Shown here piece by piece: positions 17,718-26,907 of a stretch of 64,000 nucleotides of DNA; the first letter of the stretch is position 1, and every line of letters begins with the position of its first letter. Where the stretch lies: NCBI GenBank assembly GCA_012728725.1, contig JAAYEM010000029.1, positions 30,575 through 94,574 on the forward strand, read 5' to 3'. Position numbers and translations under genes: made by a program. The DNA comes from Tissierellia bacterium. GTDB taxonomy: Bacteria > Bacillota > Clostridia > Tissierellales > Tepidimicrobiaceae. The notes under the pieces were generated by a model. That model did no database searches, had not been told where the DNA came from, and was given only the letters and a program-made list of their open reading frames with translations.

Positions 17718-18764
17718 ATGATAAAGGTTCTAATAGTTGATGACTCTCCATTAATGCGGAAAATTTTAGGTGATATATTAAGGGAAGATAAGGATATCCA
17801 CATAGTGGGAGAAGCCAAAAATGGTAAAGAAGCTTTATACAAAATCCCCCTATTGAAACCTGATCTAATTACATTAGATATTGAGATGCCAATAATGGAT
17901 GGGATAACAGCTTTAGAAAAGATAGTTAAACTTTATAATTTACCAGTAGTTATGATTAGCAGTTTGACAATGGAAGGCGCAGCTTTAACCTTAGATGCTT
18001 TAGACAAGGGTGCTGTTGACTTCATACAAAAACCAAAGAACATATTTAGTATGAATAAGGAGCAAATAAAATTAGAGATAATCGATAAAATAAAAATGGC
18101 TGCAAAATCTAAAGTAAACATTGAATACAGGATAAAAGCTCTAAAACCTTTTAAAGACTACTCCCGTATAGTCAAGGACAGGGAAGGAAAGTTTGAATAC
18201 ATAGTAGCCATTGGTACTTCCACGGGAGGGCCAAGGGCATTACAGGCTGTTCTCCCTTTGTTTCCAGAAAATATTAATGCTAGTTTCGTTATTGTGCAGC
18301 ATATGCCACCTAAGTTTACTAAATCCTTAGCAGATAGATTAGATACATTGTCCAATATTAGAGTAAAAGAAGGAGAAAATGGTGAAGTATTGCAACAAGG
18401 CTATTGCTATATAGCTCCAGGGGACTTTCACATGAAAGTGGTGGAAAAAGAAGGAGATTATATAATAGAATTAAATAAGGAACCTGCAATAAAAGGTTTA
18501 AGGCCAGCCGTTGATGTATTAATGGAGTCTGTAGCAAAATTGAGAGACTTGAAAAAAATTGGGGTAATAATGACAGGTATGGGTTCTGATGGAGCTAATG
18601 GAGTTACCAATTTGAAAAAAAACAATGGGTATATTATAGCCCAAAACCAGGAAACATCAGTAGTTTTTGGAATGCCTAAGGCAGCTATAGATACTGGTTA
18701 TGTTGATAGAGTAGTTCCTCTAAGTGATATTGCATATGAGGTTATGAAAAAAATGGGGGTGTAG
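17718..18764 (+). CDS. cheB: Chemotaxis protein-glutamate methylesterase CheB
   Basis: 348 residues. The receiver domain at 1-120 has the phosphoacceptor D54 (LITLDIEMPIMDG). The C-terminal methylesterase domain (about 165-348) has the catalytic serine region (AIGTSTGGPRALQ), histidine (IVQHMPPKFTKSLA) and aspartate (MTGMGSDGANG). It removes methyl groups from, and deamidates, chemoreceptors. It starts directly after the PilZ stop and ends two bases before cheA. No cheR is in the window, so the methyltransferase must be elsewhere. Confidence 0.95.
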   Translation: MIKVLIVDDSPLMRKILGDILREDKDIHIVGEAKNGKEALYKIPLLKPDLITLDIEMPIMDGITALEKIVKLYNLPVVMISSLTMEGAALTLDALDKGAVDFIQKPKNIFSMNKEQIKLEIIDKIKMAAKSKVNIEYRIKALKPFKDYSRIVKDREGKFEYIVAIGTSTGGPRALQAVLPLFPENINASFVIVQHMPPKFTKSLADRLDTLSNIRVKEGENGEVLQQGYCYIAPGDFHMKVVEKEGDYIIELNKEPAIKGLRPAVDVLMESVAKLRDLKKIGVIMTGMGSDGANGVTNLKKNNGYIIAQNQETSVVFGMPKAAIDTGYVDRVVPLSDIAYEVMKKMGV

Positions 18765-18766
18765 TA

Positions 18767-20782
18767 ATGGATTTCCACATGGATCAATATATGAATTTGT
18801 TTGTAGAAGAAGCAAAAGAGCACTTACAAAATATGAACGATGCATTATTAGAATTGGAAAGAGATACTTCCAATATATCTTTAATAGATGAAATATTTAG
18901 AATTGCTCATACTCTAAAAGGCATGTCAGGCACTATGGGATTTAGCAATATGGCAAATTTAACCCATGAAATGGAAAATGTGCTTCAAGGAATTAAAAAC
19001 AAGGAAGTTGAATTAGGTGAGGATGTAATCGATGTAATATTTGAATGTTTTGATGCGGTGGATAACTCTGTAAATCTAATAGCAAGCACTGGTAAAGAAA
19101 GTGAAGATAAACACGAGGAATTAATAGAAAAACTTAAGTCTATCTTAAAGAAGGATAGCATAGTAGTTGACCATGAAACAGATGATGAGAGTATAGGAGG
19201 GTTTGATAAATATGTAACAAATATTTTACAAGAAGCAGAAAGGAGAGGGCTGAATAGATACAATATAGAGGTTACCTTGAGTCCAAAATGTATGTTAAAG
19301 TCTGCACGAGCATTTATTGTTTTCAGCACTTTAGAAACAATGGGGGAGATAATTTATTCCAATCCATCGGTGGAAGATATTGAGGATGAAAAATTTGATT
19401 TTTACTTTTCAGTAATTTTATTATCAGATGCTAGTGATAAGAAGATATATGAAGAATTAAACAAAATATCCGAAATAGATAATATTGTTATAAGCCCAAT
19501 TGACAATATGGGGAAGGAAATATTACAGGAAGATTATAGCCAAAAAATAATAGAAAAGGATGCTACTCAACATAGCAGCAAAAAAGACGGGGCTACAAAA
19601 TCCGATATAGATTCAAGGGTAAATAATAGGGAAAGTAAAGTAGGAAAAACTGTAAGAGTAGATATAGAAAGATTGGATAATCTAATGAATTTAGTTAGTG
19701 AGTTGATAATTATCAAGACTAGGATGGATGATTTAAGTGAGGTTTCTAACAAGGAAAATATGGCGGAAGCCATTGAGTACTTAGAAAGAATCACTACAAG
19801 TCTACACGATGCTGTTATGAAAGTACGAATGGTGCCTATAGAAAGGGTTTTCAATAGATTTCCTCGTATGGTCAGGGATTTGTCTAAGGAATTAAACAAA
19901 GAAATCAATCTGGAAATGTACGGTGAGGATACTGAGGTGGATAGAACAGTAATAGATGAAATAGGGGATCCATTAATCCATATTATTCGAAATTCAATTG
20001 ATCATGGTATAGAGACACCAGAAGATAGAGTTGCTAAAGGCAAACCTAAAAAGGGAACCATTGTATTAAAGGCTTATCCTGATGGGAACAATGTTGTAAT
20101 TGAAGTTATTGATGATGGAAGAGGTATTGATTCTGATAAGATTGTGGAAAGGGCGATAGAAAAGGGGCTAATTACTAGAGAAGAAGGGGAGATGTTGTCC
20201 CAGGATGAAATCCATTCTCTGCTATTTTTGCCGGGTTTTAGTACCTCCAAAGAAGTATCAGATGTATCTGGACGAGGCGTTGGATTGGATGTTGTAAAGA
20301 GCAAAATAGAGTCAATTAATGGTTCTGTGGAAATAGATACTGAATTAGATAAGGGGACAAAGTTTATAATTAGGATTCCATTAACTTTAGCTATTATTCA
20401 AGCCTTATTAATAAAACTAGCCCATGAAATATATGCTATACCTTTAAGTTCAATAACTGAGATAACTGTAATTAATAAAAATGATATAAGGAATATACAA
20501 GGGCAGGAGATTACTTTATATAGAGGGAAAACAATACCTGTTGTAAGATTAAATAATTTAATGGGGTTAGAGGTAGAGAATGATTCAGATGAATGTACAG
20601 TAGTTGTAGTAAGAAAAGGAGAGAAACAAGCAGGTCTTTTGGTAGACAGTTTAATTGGGCAACAAGAGATAGTTATAAAACCTTTAGGAAAATATTTATC
20701 TAATATAAAGTATCTATCTGGTGCAACAATATTAGGGAATGGTAACATATCATTAATATTGGACGTAAATTCATTGATTTAA
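18767..20782 (+). CDS. cheA: Chemotaxis histidine kinase CheA
   Basis: 671 residues. Domain order: HPt P1 (about 1-105) with the phosphorylated histidine in FRIAHTLKGMSGTMGF; a CheY/CheB-binding P2-like region (about 150-245); P3 dimerisation (about 290-355, VDIERLDNLMNLVSELIIIK); P4 kinase with N-box HIIRNSIDHGIE, G1 DDGRGID and G2 GRGVGLDVV; P5 CheW-like (about 535-671). All kinase motifs are present. It phosphorylates CheY and CheB. In the cluster cheB-A-W-C-D-sigD. Confidence 0.96.
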   Translation: MDFHMDQYMNLFVEEAKEHLQNMNDALLELERDTSNISLIDEIFRIAHTLKGMSGTMGFSNMANLTHEMENVLQGIKNKEVELGEDVIDVIFECFDAVDNSVNLIASTGKESEDKHEELIEKLKSILKKDSIVVDHETDDESIGGFDKYVTNILQEAERRGLNRYNIEVTLSPKCMLKSARAFIVFSTLETMGEIIYSNPSVEDIEDEKFDFYFSVILLSDASDKKIYEELNKISEIDNIVISPIDNMGKEILQEDYSQKIIEKDATQHSSKKDGATKSDIDSRVNNRESKVGKTVRVDIERLDNLMNLVSELIIIKTRMDDLSEVSNKENMAEAIEYLERITTSLHDAVMKVRMVPIERVFNRFPRMVRDLSKELNKEINLEMYGEDTEVDRTVIDEIGDPLIHIIRNSIDHGIETPEDRVAKGKPKKGTIVLKAYPDGNNVVIEVIDDGRGIDSDKIVERAIEKGLITREEGEMLSQDEIHSLLFLPGFSTSKEVSDVSGRGVGLDVVKSKIESINGSVEIDTELDKGTKFIIRIPLTLAIIQALLIKLAHEIYAIPLSSITEITVINKNDIRNIQGQEITLYRGKTIPVVRLNNLMGLEVENDSDECTVVVVRKGEKQAGLLVDSLIGQQEIVIKPLGKYLSNIKYLSGATILGNGNISLILDVNSLI

Positions 20783-20795
20783 GGGGGAAGTGGAC

Positions 20796-21227
20796 ATGCC
20801 ATCTGAAATGGAGAATAAATACGTTATATTCAAGTTGGATAAAGAATATTATGGAATACCAATAGCAAATGTATTATCCATAGAAAGGATAGGAGTGCCT
20901 ACAAGGATTCCCAATGCACCTAAATATGTAAAAGGTGTAATCAATTTAAGGGGAGAAGTAATCCCCATAGTGGATTTGAGATGTAAATTAGGCATGGAAG
21001 AAATCGATTTAAATAGCAGTGGAAGAATAATTGTAGTATCAGTAAATGAAATAGTTGTAGGTTTAATTGTAGATTCTTCATCAGAGGTATTAGAAATAGA
21101 TAAAGAAAATATCGATAAGCCTCCAACTGATTCTGGCAACCAATATATTGAATATATTAATGGAATAGGAAAAGTTTCAAATAGATTGATAATTTTATTG
21201 GATCTAATAAAGATATTAGAATATTAG
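20796..21227 (+). CDS. cheW: Chemotaxis coupling protein CheW
   Basis: 143 residues from ATG 20796, eight bases after GGGGG; the GTG at 20790 sits too close to that site. It is one CheW domain: YVIFKLDKEYYGIPIANVLS, RIPNAPKYVKGVINLRGEVI and PIVDLRCKLG. It joins CheA to chemoreceptors. It is followed closely by cheC. Confidence 0.95.
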   Translation: MPSEMENKYVIFKLDKEYYGIPIANVLSIERIGVPTRIPNAPKYVKGVINLRGEVIPIVDLRCKLGMEEIDLNSSGRIIVVSVNEIVVGLIVDSSSEVLEIDKENIDKPPTDSGNQYIEYINGIGKVSNRLIILLDLIKILEY

Positions 21228-21238
21228 GGGTGCTAAAT

Positions 21239-21841
21239 ATGGATATTGATTGCTTAAATAGTAGAATGATAGATATATTGACAGAAATAAGTAATATAGG
21301 TTCAGGGAACGCTGTTACAGCACTAGCTAATATGCTATCTAAAAAGGTGAGTATGACTGTACCCAGGGTCAGAATAATGGAATTTAAGGATGTGGCAGAG
21401 ATTTTAGGCGGAGAAGAAGAGTTAGTTGTAGGTATATATTTAGAGTTAAAGGATGATGTTACTGGAAATATTATGTTTATACTAGATAAAAGTTCTGCCC
21501 TCAACTTAACCAATATGTTATTAAATAGGAAAGACCATGAATTAGATGAAATAGCTATTTCAGCCTTATCAGAAGTGGGCAATATAATATCTTCTTTCTA
21601 TGTTAACTCCCTTAGTATGTTGACAGGTTTAAAAATAACTGTGTCAGTTCCTTCTCTAGCCGTTGATATGGCTGGAGCAATACTTTCAGTACCAGCAATC
21701 CAGTTTGGATTAATTGCTGATCAAGTATTATTTATAGAAACAGTCTTTGAAGAAGGAGAAAATTTAGTAAGAGGCAATCTATTTCTGATACCAGAGATGG
21801 ATTCTTTTGAAAAAATATTGTCTAAATTAGGGGTATTGTAA
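21239..21841 (+). CDS. cheC: CheY-P phosphatase CheC
   Basis: 200 residues from ATG 21239; a GTG nine bases earlier lies inside the GGGGTG ribosome site. Two CheC active-site helices are seen: LTEISNIGSGNAVTALANML and LSEVGNIISSFYVNSLSMLT, each with the E...N pair. CheC dephosphorylates CheY-P and its activity is raised by CheD, which is the next gene. The length is normal for CheC. Confidence 0.92.
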   Translation: MDIDCLNSRMIDILTEISNIGSGNAVTALANMLSKKVSMTVPRVRIMEFKDVAEILGGEEELVVGIYLELKDDVTGNIMFILDKSSALNLTNMLLNRKDHELDEIAISALSEVGNIISSFYVNSLSMLTGLKITVSVPSLAVDMAGAILSVPAIQFGLIADQVLFIETVFEEGENLVRGNLFLIPEMDSFEKILSKLGVL

Positions 21842-21842
21842 T

Positions 21843-22325
21843 ATGGAGATTATAAAAGTGGGCATGGCAGATTTAAATACTGTAAAAGCTCCAGGCATAC
21901 TTACAACTTTAGGTTTAGGTTCCTGTGTAGGTATTGCATTATACGATAAAACCAATAAAATTGCAGGATTGGTTCATGCTATGCTGCCATCGAGTAAAGA
22001 GATTAGAAATAATGAAAACAAGGCAAAGTTTGTTGATACAGGTATAGAGTTGTTGATAGAAAAAATGGTTAGAGAAGGTGCAAAAAAAAGCAATCTAACA
22101 GCTAAAATAACTGGTGGATCTCAGATGTTCTCCTTCAATAGTAGTAGTAACATATTGAATATAGGGGAAAGGAATGTTATAGCAACAAAGAAGAAGTTAC
22201 AAGAATTAAAAATTAGGATTATATCTGAAGATACTGGAGGTAATTATGGTAGGACTATAGAATTGAATGCAGAGGATGGCTCCTTATTGGTGAAAACTAT
22301 AGGCCATGGGATTAAGATCATCTAG
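21843..22325 (+). CDS. cheD: Chemoreceptor glutamine deamidase CheD
   Basis: 160 residues. The cysteine-hydrolase residues are visible in LGLGSCVGIALYDKTNKIAG and LVHAMLP (Cys and His), and TGGSQMF supplies the third conserved segment. CheD deamidates receptor glutamines and binds CheC. It starts one base after the cheC stop. The 3' end holds the ribosome site region of sigD. Confidence 0.94.
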   Translation: MEIIKVGMADLNTVKAPGILTTLGLGSCVGIALYDKTNKIAGLVHAMLPSSKEIRNNENKAKFVDTGIELLIEKMVREGAKKSNLTAKITGGSQMFSFNSSSNILNIGERNVIATKKKLQELKIRIISEDTGGNYGRTIELNAEDGSLLVKTIGHGIKII

Positions 22326-22347
22326 TTCTCCAGAGGAGGTAGTTCCG

Positions 22348-23097
22348 ATGAATAGGGATGAGTTGTGGAAAAAGTATCACTCAACGAAAGATAAAAGATT
22401 GAAACAATTACTAATTGAAGAATATGTTGGTCTAGTAAAAATAGTTGCGGGCAGAATGTATAATTATTATGGGAGTAAAGTGGATTACGATGATTTAATT
22501 GGTTTTGGAATGATAGGATTGATAGACAGTGTTGAAAGATTTGATATCAATAAAAATATTAAATTTGAGACCTATGCCCAAATAAGAATTAAGGGAACCA
22601 TTATAGATAATATAAGGAAATTAGACTGGATACCCAGGTCTTTAAGAAAAAAGTCTAAAGAGATTCAAAGTGGAATGAAAAAATTGGAAAACAAATTGGG
22701 CAGAACTCCGTCAAACAGGGAATTGTCTGAATATTTAGATATATCTTTGGAAGAACTTGAATCTGCCCTTGCAGATATAAGCAATTTTAATGTGGCTTCA
22801 TTAGAGGATTTGCTCATAAATAATTGTGAGCACAACATCGACAGTGATTTAGATAGGAATTCACCAGAGCAGATTTATGAAATAAAAGAGATTAAAGAAA
22901 TCCTAGGGAAAATAATAGACAACCTATCAGAGAGTGAAAAAATGGTCATATCATTGTATTATTATGATGAATTGACATATAAAGAAATAGGACATATTAT
23001 GGAATTATCAGAATCTAGAATTTCCCAAATACATAGCAAGGCCATTTTAAATATAAAGAATCAATTGATTAAACAGGGTATATATGACATTAATTAG
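22348..23097 (+). CDS. sigD: RNA polymerase sigma factor SigD (FliA/WhiG family, sigma-28)
   Basis: 249 residues from ATG 22348, seven bases after AGAGGAGGT; an ATG 42 bases earlier lies within cheD and has no good site. Region 2 (YDDLIGFGMIGLIDSVERFD, then KFETYAQIRIKGTIIDNIRK), region 3 (DWIPRSLRKKSKEIQ) and region 4 (LTYKEIGHIMELSESRISQI) match the sigma-28 family. It directs late flagellar and autolysin genes. Its end-of-operon position means its level depends on transcription reaching the 3' end, as known in Bacillus. Confidence 0.94.
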   Translation: MNRDELWKKYHSTKDKRLKQLLIEEYVGLVKIVAGRMYNYYGSKVDYDDLIGFGMIGLIDSVERFDINKNIKFETYAQIRIKGTIIDNIRKLDWIPRSLRKKSKEIQSGMKKLENKLGRTPSNRELSEYLDISLEELESALADISNFNVASLEDLLINNCEHNIDSDLDRNSPEQIYEIKEIKEILGKIIDNLSESEKMVISLYYYDELTYKEIGHIMELSESRISQIHSKAILNIKNQLIKQGIYDIN

Positions 23098-23108
23098 GAG
23101 GTAAATTT

Positions 23109-24494
23109 ATGCATAAGATTAATCCCAATATTTTATTGAAAATTTCAAAGGATGGTTTAAGAGCTTTTATTACTCTGTATAAAGGGGACGATAATGATTC
23201 AAACCAGGATAACTACATGATAGATGAAATCATTAAAAAAATAAAAGAAATAATTAAAGTTGGATTGGATGAGGATAAGCTTAGAAGTATATTATTAAAC
23301 AAATATTATAATAACAGTATATGTATTGCGGAAGGAATTTTACCCCTTCATGGTGAAGATGGTTATATTAAATACTATTTTGATACAGATAAAAAGTTAG
23401 TACCAAAGGTATTGGAAGATGGGACGGTGGACTATAGGGAATTGAATTTTGTTGAAAGTGTAAGAAAAGGTGATGTACTGGCAGAATTAATACCTCCTAA
23501 AGATGGAAAAGTTGGTTATAAGGTGACTGGAGAAGAAATACCTTTTAAAAAAGGCAAATGTCCCCGTTTAAGATATGGTAAGAATGTAAGGTTGTTGGAC
23601 AATCAAACTACTTTGGTAGCTGAAAAAGATGGGCTAGTGAAATTGGATGATGGTAAGGTACTAGTATTAGATTTGTTAGAAGTAGATAATGTGGACAAAA
23701 AAGTGGGTAATATCAATTTTAATGGAAGCGTTATAGTAAGAGGCAATGTCTATAATGGATTCAAGGTTAAAGCTGATGGAGATGTGGAAATTAAAGGAAT
23801 TATTGAAGGAGCCTATATAGAGAATACAGGAAATCTTATGGTAAGACAGGGAATACAAGGTTATAATAAACTAACTGTAAACACCAAGGGTAGTGTTACA
23901 GCTAAATTTATTGAAAATGCAATAGTAGTCTCAGGCAGAAATGTTACAGCAGAAGCCATTATGCATAGTAATATTTCAAGTAAGGATAGGATCAATCTTA
24001 TTGGGAAAAAGGGCCTTATAGTTGGAGGGGTTTGTAGAGCAGGTGTAGAAATATCTGCCAAGACAATAGGATCTTCTATGGCTACTTCTACAGTATTGGA
24101 AGTAAGAGTAGATCCAGAAATTAAGAAAAAATGTGAGTATTTAAAGAACAAAATAAACAATTATAAAGAAAATCTAGATAAGATTATAAAATCTTTAAAC
24201 CTATTAGATAAGCTTAAAAGAGCTAATAGGCTTGATGAGAAAAAGGAAGAGATGTATATTAAGCTATTAAAAACTAAGGATAAAATTGTCATCGAGTTGG
24301 ATGAATTAAATGAAGAATACTTAAAAATACAAGGAGAAATAGAGAACTCATCTATGGGAAGGATAAAGGTTTCAGATACCATATATCCTGGTGTAAAAAT
24401 AACAATAGGTGACAGCACCATGTTTATTAGAAATGAGATGAGCAGGTGCACCTTTTACAGAGATGGAGGGGAGATAAAAATAGGTCCTTATTAG
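23109..24494 (+). CDS. FapA family (DUF342) protein
   Basis: 461 residues. The central part is the DUF342/FapA beta-helix: AELIPPKDGKVGYKVTGEEI, INFNGSVIVRGNVYNGFKV, and repeated ADGDVEIKGIIEGAYIENTG-type turns. The C-terminal third is a lysine/glutamate-rich helical stretch (about 335-410) followed by a short beta tail (KVSDTIYPGVKITIGDSTMF). The family is called polymer-forming or 'flagellar assembly protein A' by association. In clostridia it regularly follows sigD. Its biochemical function is unsettled. Confidence 0.85.
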   Translation: MHKINPNILLKISKDGLRAFITLYKGDDNDSNQDNYMIDEIIKKIKEIIKVGLDEDKLRSILLNKYYNNSICIAEGILPLHGEDGYIKYYFDTDKKLVPKVLEDGTVDYRELNFVESVRKGDVLAELIPPKDGKVGYKVTGEEIPFKKGKCPRLRYGKNVRLLDNQTTLVAEKDGLVKLDDGKVLVLDLLEVDNVDKKVGNINFNGSVIVRGNVYNGFKVKADGDVEIKGIIEGAYIENTGNLMVRQGIQGYNKLTVNTKGSVTAKFIENAIVVSGRNVTAEAIMHSNISSKDRINLIGKKGLIVGGVCRAGVEISAKTIGSSMATSTVLEVRVDPEIKKKCEYLKNKINNYKENLDKIIKSLNLLDKLKRANRLDEKKEEMYIKLLKTKDKIVIELDELNEEYLKIQGEIENSSMGRIKVSDTIYPGVKITIGDSTMFIRNEMSRCTFYRDGGEIKIGPY

Positions 24495-24504
24495 GAGTGA
24501 TAAT

Positions 24505-24816
24505 ATGTCCATTAGACCTGTTGATTATACAAATTTAATCACCAAATCTCAAGAGGTAGCAAAGGTAAAACAAGTAGAGAACGATAAAATAAAGGTACAA
24601 ATCGAACAGGGGGCTGTTTTTCAGGAAAAACAAATCCAAGAAAACATGACAAGGGTCAGGGATACCAATAAGAGTGAAAGTAGGATAGTAGATGGTCATA
24701 GTAAAAAGGAAGGAGCCTACAAAAAAAGTAAAGGGAATAAAAAGAGGGAAGAAAAGAAGAGGAAAAAAACTATTGTTAAAGATCAATTAGGTAGAACTAT
24801 AGATATAAAAATATAA
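24505..24816 (+). CDS. Conserved-looking small flagellar-operon protein, function unknown
   Basis: 103 residues. It starts SIRPVDYTNLITKSQEVAKV and has a glutamine/glutamate-rich helical N-terminal half, a very basic middle (KKSKGNKKREEKKRKK), and a short C-terminal beta-like end (DQLGRTIDIKI). There is no signal or membrane segment. A small protein with a similar 'IRPVD' beginning is, as I recall, common in this position in clostridia, but I cannot name a family. The ribosome site is AGGAGTG. It is likely translated with its neighbours. Confidence 0.65.
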   Translation: MSIRPVDYTNLITKSQEVAKVKQVENDKIKVQIEQGAVFQEKQIQENMTRVRDTNKSESRIVDGHSKKEGAYKKSKGNKKREEKKRKKTIVKDQLGRTIDIKI

Positions 24817-24828
24817 GTAGGGATGCAT

Positions 24829-25266
24829 ATGTTGTCTATTTTTTTGAACTTTTTCAGTATAATTTGTATAGTAATTGCTTTAGTTTGGATTGGCAGGATT
24901 TCAAAAAAAGAAAAGGATATGTATAAAGAAATTTCAATTATTTATGAGGATATAAAGTATTACTCTAAAACGGTTGAAGATACAATTAATGATTTTGATG
25001 ACTTAATATCTGCCACTTTAAATAGAATGGAAGAGCTACAAAGGAATTATACTAGAGAATATAAGGGAATAAAAGAAAAGGATAATGTGGATAATCATAG
25101 TAGTGATGGAAATGAAGTAAACAGCAATAAGGATTTATATAAAAAAATAATAGAATTTAAAAAGATGGGCTTATCAAATGAGGAGATTGCAAAAAAACTT
25201 AATAAGGGTATAAGGGAAGTGGAAATAATAATAAGGATGTGGGGAAACATAAATAGAAATTATTGA
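24829..25266 (+). CDS. SwrB-like membrane-anchored helical protein (DUF6115-like)
   Basis: 145 residues from ATG 24829; ATG 24823 is also possible but lies within the GTAGGG spacing. It has one N-terminal membrane helix (FLNFFSIICIVIALVWIGRI), a coiled-coil middle (about 25-75), a charged linker, and a C-terminal helix-turn-helix-like end (FKKMGLSNEEIAKKLNKGIR, EVEIIIRMW). This layout and the position between sigD and rpsB match SwrB/YlxL of Bacillus subtilis, which promotes basal body and export gate assembly. Sequence conservation in the family is low, so the call rests largely on layout and position. Confidence 0.65.
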   Translation: MLSIFLNFFSIICIVIALVWIGRISKKEKDMYKEISIIYEDIKYYSKTVEDTINDFDDLISATLNRMEELQRNYTREYKGIKEKDNVDNHSSDGNEVNSNKDLYKKIIEFKKMGLSNEEIAKKLNKGIREVEIIIRMWGNINRNY

Positions 25267-25275
25267 TTTAAAATA

Positions 25276-25304
25276 TTGATTAAAGACTTGACATATGTTA
25301 TACT
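25276..25304 (+). promoter_or_regulatory. Sigma-A promoter for rpsB
   Basis: TTGATT (25276-25281), a 17-base spacer, and TATACT (25299-25304) fit a vegetative promoter. It separates the flagellar operon from the ribosomal genes, giving a leader of about 90 bases. Confidence 0.6.
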
Positions 25305-25319
25305 ACTAACGTGATTACA

Positions 25320-25377
25320 CACATCTTCTGATGTTTAAGGCTGTGCCTTAAGGTCCCTTAAACGGATGAAGAGGATG
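25320..25377 (+). promoter_or_regulatory. Candidate structured leader of rpsB
   Basis: The leader has a closing stem TCTTC (25324-25328)/GAAGA (25368-25372) and an inner stem GTTTAAGG (25333-25340)/CCTTAAAC (25356-25363). The same GTTTAAGG can pair instead with CCTTAA at 25346-25351. Two exclusive pairings in a ribosomal protein leader suggest autoregulation by S2, but no known S2 leader motif could be confirmed by eye. Confidence 0.45.
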
Positions 25378-25403
25378 GAGGAATAAACGGGAGGTGAAAA
25401 ATT

Positions 25404-26111
25404 ATGTCAGTAATTACTATGAAAAGTCTACTAGAAGCAGGTGTTCATTTTGGTCATCAAACTAGAAGATGGAATCCAAAGATGGAAAAATATATATTCA
25501 CAGAAAGAAATGGAATATATATAATTGACCTGCAAAAAACAGTTAAATTGGTGGAAGAAGCCTACAATTTTGTTAAGGAACTTGCTGCAGAAGGGGGAGA
25601 AATCCTTTTTATTGGCACTAAAAAACAAGCTCAGGAAGCAATTGAGGCTGAGGCAAAAAGATGTGGAATGCACTATGTAAATCAAAGATGGCTTGGTGGT
25701 ATGTTAACCAATTACAAAACCATCAAAAAAAGAATTGATAGGCTTCATGAATTAGGAAGAATTGAAGAGGAAGGAATGTTTGATATTCTACCTAAAAAAG
25801 AAGTCATCAAATTGAAAAACGAAAGGGATAGGCTTGAAAAGTTTTTAGGTGGAATCAAAAACATGAATAGACTTCCAGATGCTTTATATGTAGTAGATCC
25901 TAGAAAAGAAAGGATTGCAGTAAGTGAAGCTAGAAAATTAGGGATTCCAGTAGTAGCTATAGTTGATACCAATTGTGATCCAGATGAAATTGACTATGTT
26001 ATTCCAGGCAATGACGACGCCATTAGAGCTGTTAAATTATTAACAGAAACTATTGCTAATGCTGTTTTAGAAGGTAGACAAGGTGAGCAAATAGAAGATA
26101 TAGAAGAATAG
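25404..26111 (+). CDS. rpsB: Small ribosomal subunit protein uS2
   Basis: 235 residues. Whole-length S2 match: [59 protein letters not shown], and [20 protein letters not shown]. The ribosome site GGGAGGTG is eight bases upstream. The C-terminal tail is acidic (EQIEDIEE). It is followed by a good terminator-like hairpin and then tsf, so tsf expression probably depends on read-through. Confidence 0.97.
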   Translation: MSVITMKSLLEAGVHFGHQTRRWNPKMEKYIFTERNGIYIIDLQKTVKLVEEAYNFVKELAAEGGEILFIGTKKQAQEAIEAEAKRCGMHYVNQRWLGGMLTNYKTIKKRIDRLHELGRIEEEGMFDILPKKEVIKLKNERDRLEKFLGGIKNMNRLPDALYVVDPRKERIAVSEARKLGIPVVAIVDTNCDPDEIDYVIPGNDDAIRAVKLLTETIANAVLEGRQGEQIEDIEE

Positions 26112-26117
26112 CACATG

Positions 26118-26160
26118 GGTAAGAGTTTAAAGGATTTTCCTTTATACTCTTACCATTTTT
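26118..26160 (+). terminator. Intrinsic terminator between rpsB and tsf
   Basis: GGTAAGAGT plus TAAAGG pair with CCTTTA plus ACTCTTACC around ATTTT, with one mismatch, followed by ATTTTT. No promoter is obvious before tsf, so it probably acts as a partial terminator that sets the S2 to EF-Ts ratio. Confidence 0.75.
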
Positions 26161-26181
26161 AACAATAAGAGGAGGGATAGA

Positions 26182-26829
26182 ATGAGCATAAGTGCTTCAC
26201 AAGTTAAAGAGCTAAGAGAAAGAACTGGGGCAGGCATGATGGATTGTAAGAAGGCATTGGTTGAAGCGAATGGAGATATTGAGAAAGCCATTGTAATATT
26301 AAGGGAAAAGGGTCTATCTCAAGCAGCGAAAAAATCTGGAAGAATTGCTGCCGAAGGATTGGTAGATGCCTACATACACGGTGGCAGAATTGGAGTTTTA
26401 ATTGAGGTAAACTCTGAAACTGATTTTGTTGCTAAGACTGATGAATTTAAACAATTTGTAAGGGATATGGCTATGCAAGTTGCCGCTTCTAATCCCAAAT
26501 ATATAAGTAAAGAAGATGTACCAGAAGAGGAAATAGAAAAGGAAAGAGAAATATTAATGAATCAAGTGGTAAATGAAGGCAAGCCAGAGCATGTGGCTTC
26601 AAAGATAGTTGAAGGTAGATTAGGAAAGTACTATGAACAGGTTTGTTTATTAGAGCAGCCTTTTATTAGGGATACTAGCATAAAAGTTAAAGACCTATTA
26701 AATGAAAAAATTGCTAAAATAGGAGAAAATATTAAGATTAGAAGATTTGTTAGATATGAGGTAGGGGAAGGTATAGATAAAAAAGAAGAAAATTTTGCTG
26801 AAGAAGTAGCAAAGCAAATGAAGATTTAG
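26182..26829 (+). CDS. tsf: Elongation factor Ts
   Basis: 215 residues, the short EF-Ts form. The N-terminal UBA-like domain is clear ([37 protein letters not shown]), with the core motif [19 protein letters not shown] and the C-terminal QPFIRD and [10 protein letters not shown]. It recycles EF-Tu-GDP. It is in standard order after rpsB. A very long perfect hairpin includes its stop codon. Confidence 0.97.
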   Translation: MSISASQVKELRERTGAGMMDCKKALVEANGDIEKAIVILREKGLSQAAKKSGRIAAEGLVDAYIHGGRIGVLIEVNSETDFVAKTDEFKQFVRDMAMQVAASNPKYISKEDVPEEEIEKEREILMNQVVNEGKPEHVASKIVEGRLGKYYEQVCLLEQPFIRDTSIKVKDLLNEKIAKIGENIKIRRFVRYEVGEGIDKKEENFAEEVAKQMKI

Positions 26830-26867
26830 TTAAATGGAGAACACTAGTTGTTCTCCATTTAACTAAA
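26825..26867 (+). other. 19-bp perfect inverted repeat spanning the tsf stop codon
   Basis: TTTAGTTAAATGGAGAACA pairs perfectly with TGTTCTCCATTTAACTAAA around a five-base loop. No T-run follows on either strand, so it is not a standard terminator; it could mark an mRNA processing site or give weak termination in both directions. Confidence 0.6.
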
Positions 26868-26907
26868 TAATTAAGTAGTTTATAGATTTAATAGAAGGAG
26901 TGTTTTT

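Noticed and set aside
25288..25316. TTGACA at 25288 as the minus-35 of rpsB
   Set aside because: At 17-base spacing the minus-10 would be GTGATT, which is poor. TTGATT with TATACT is the better pair.
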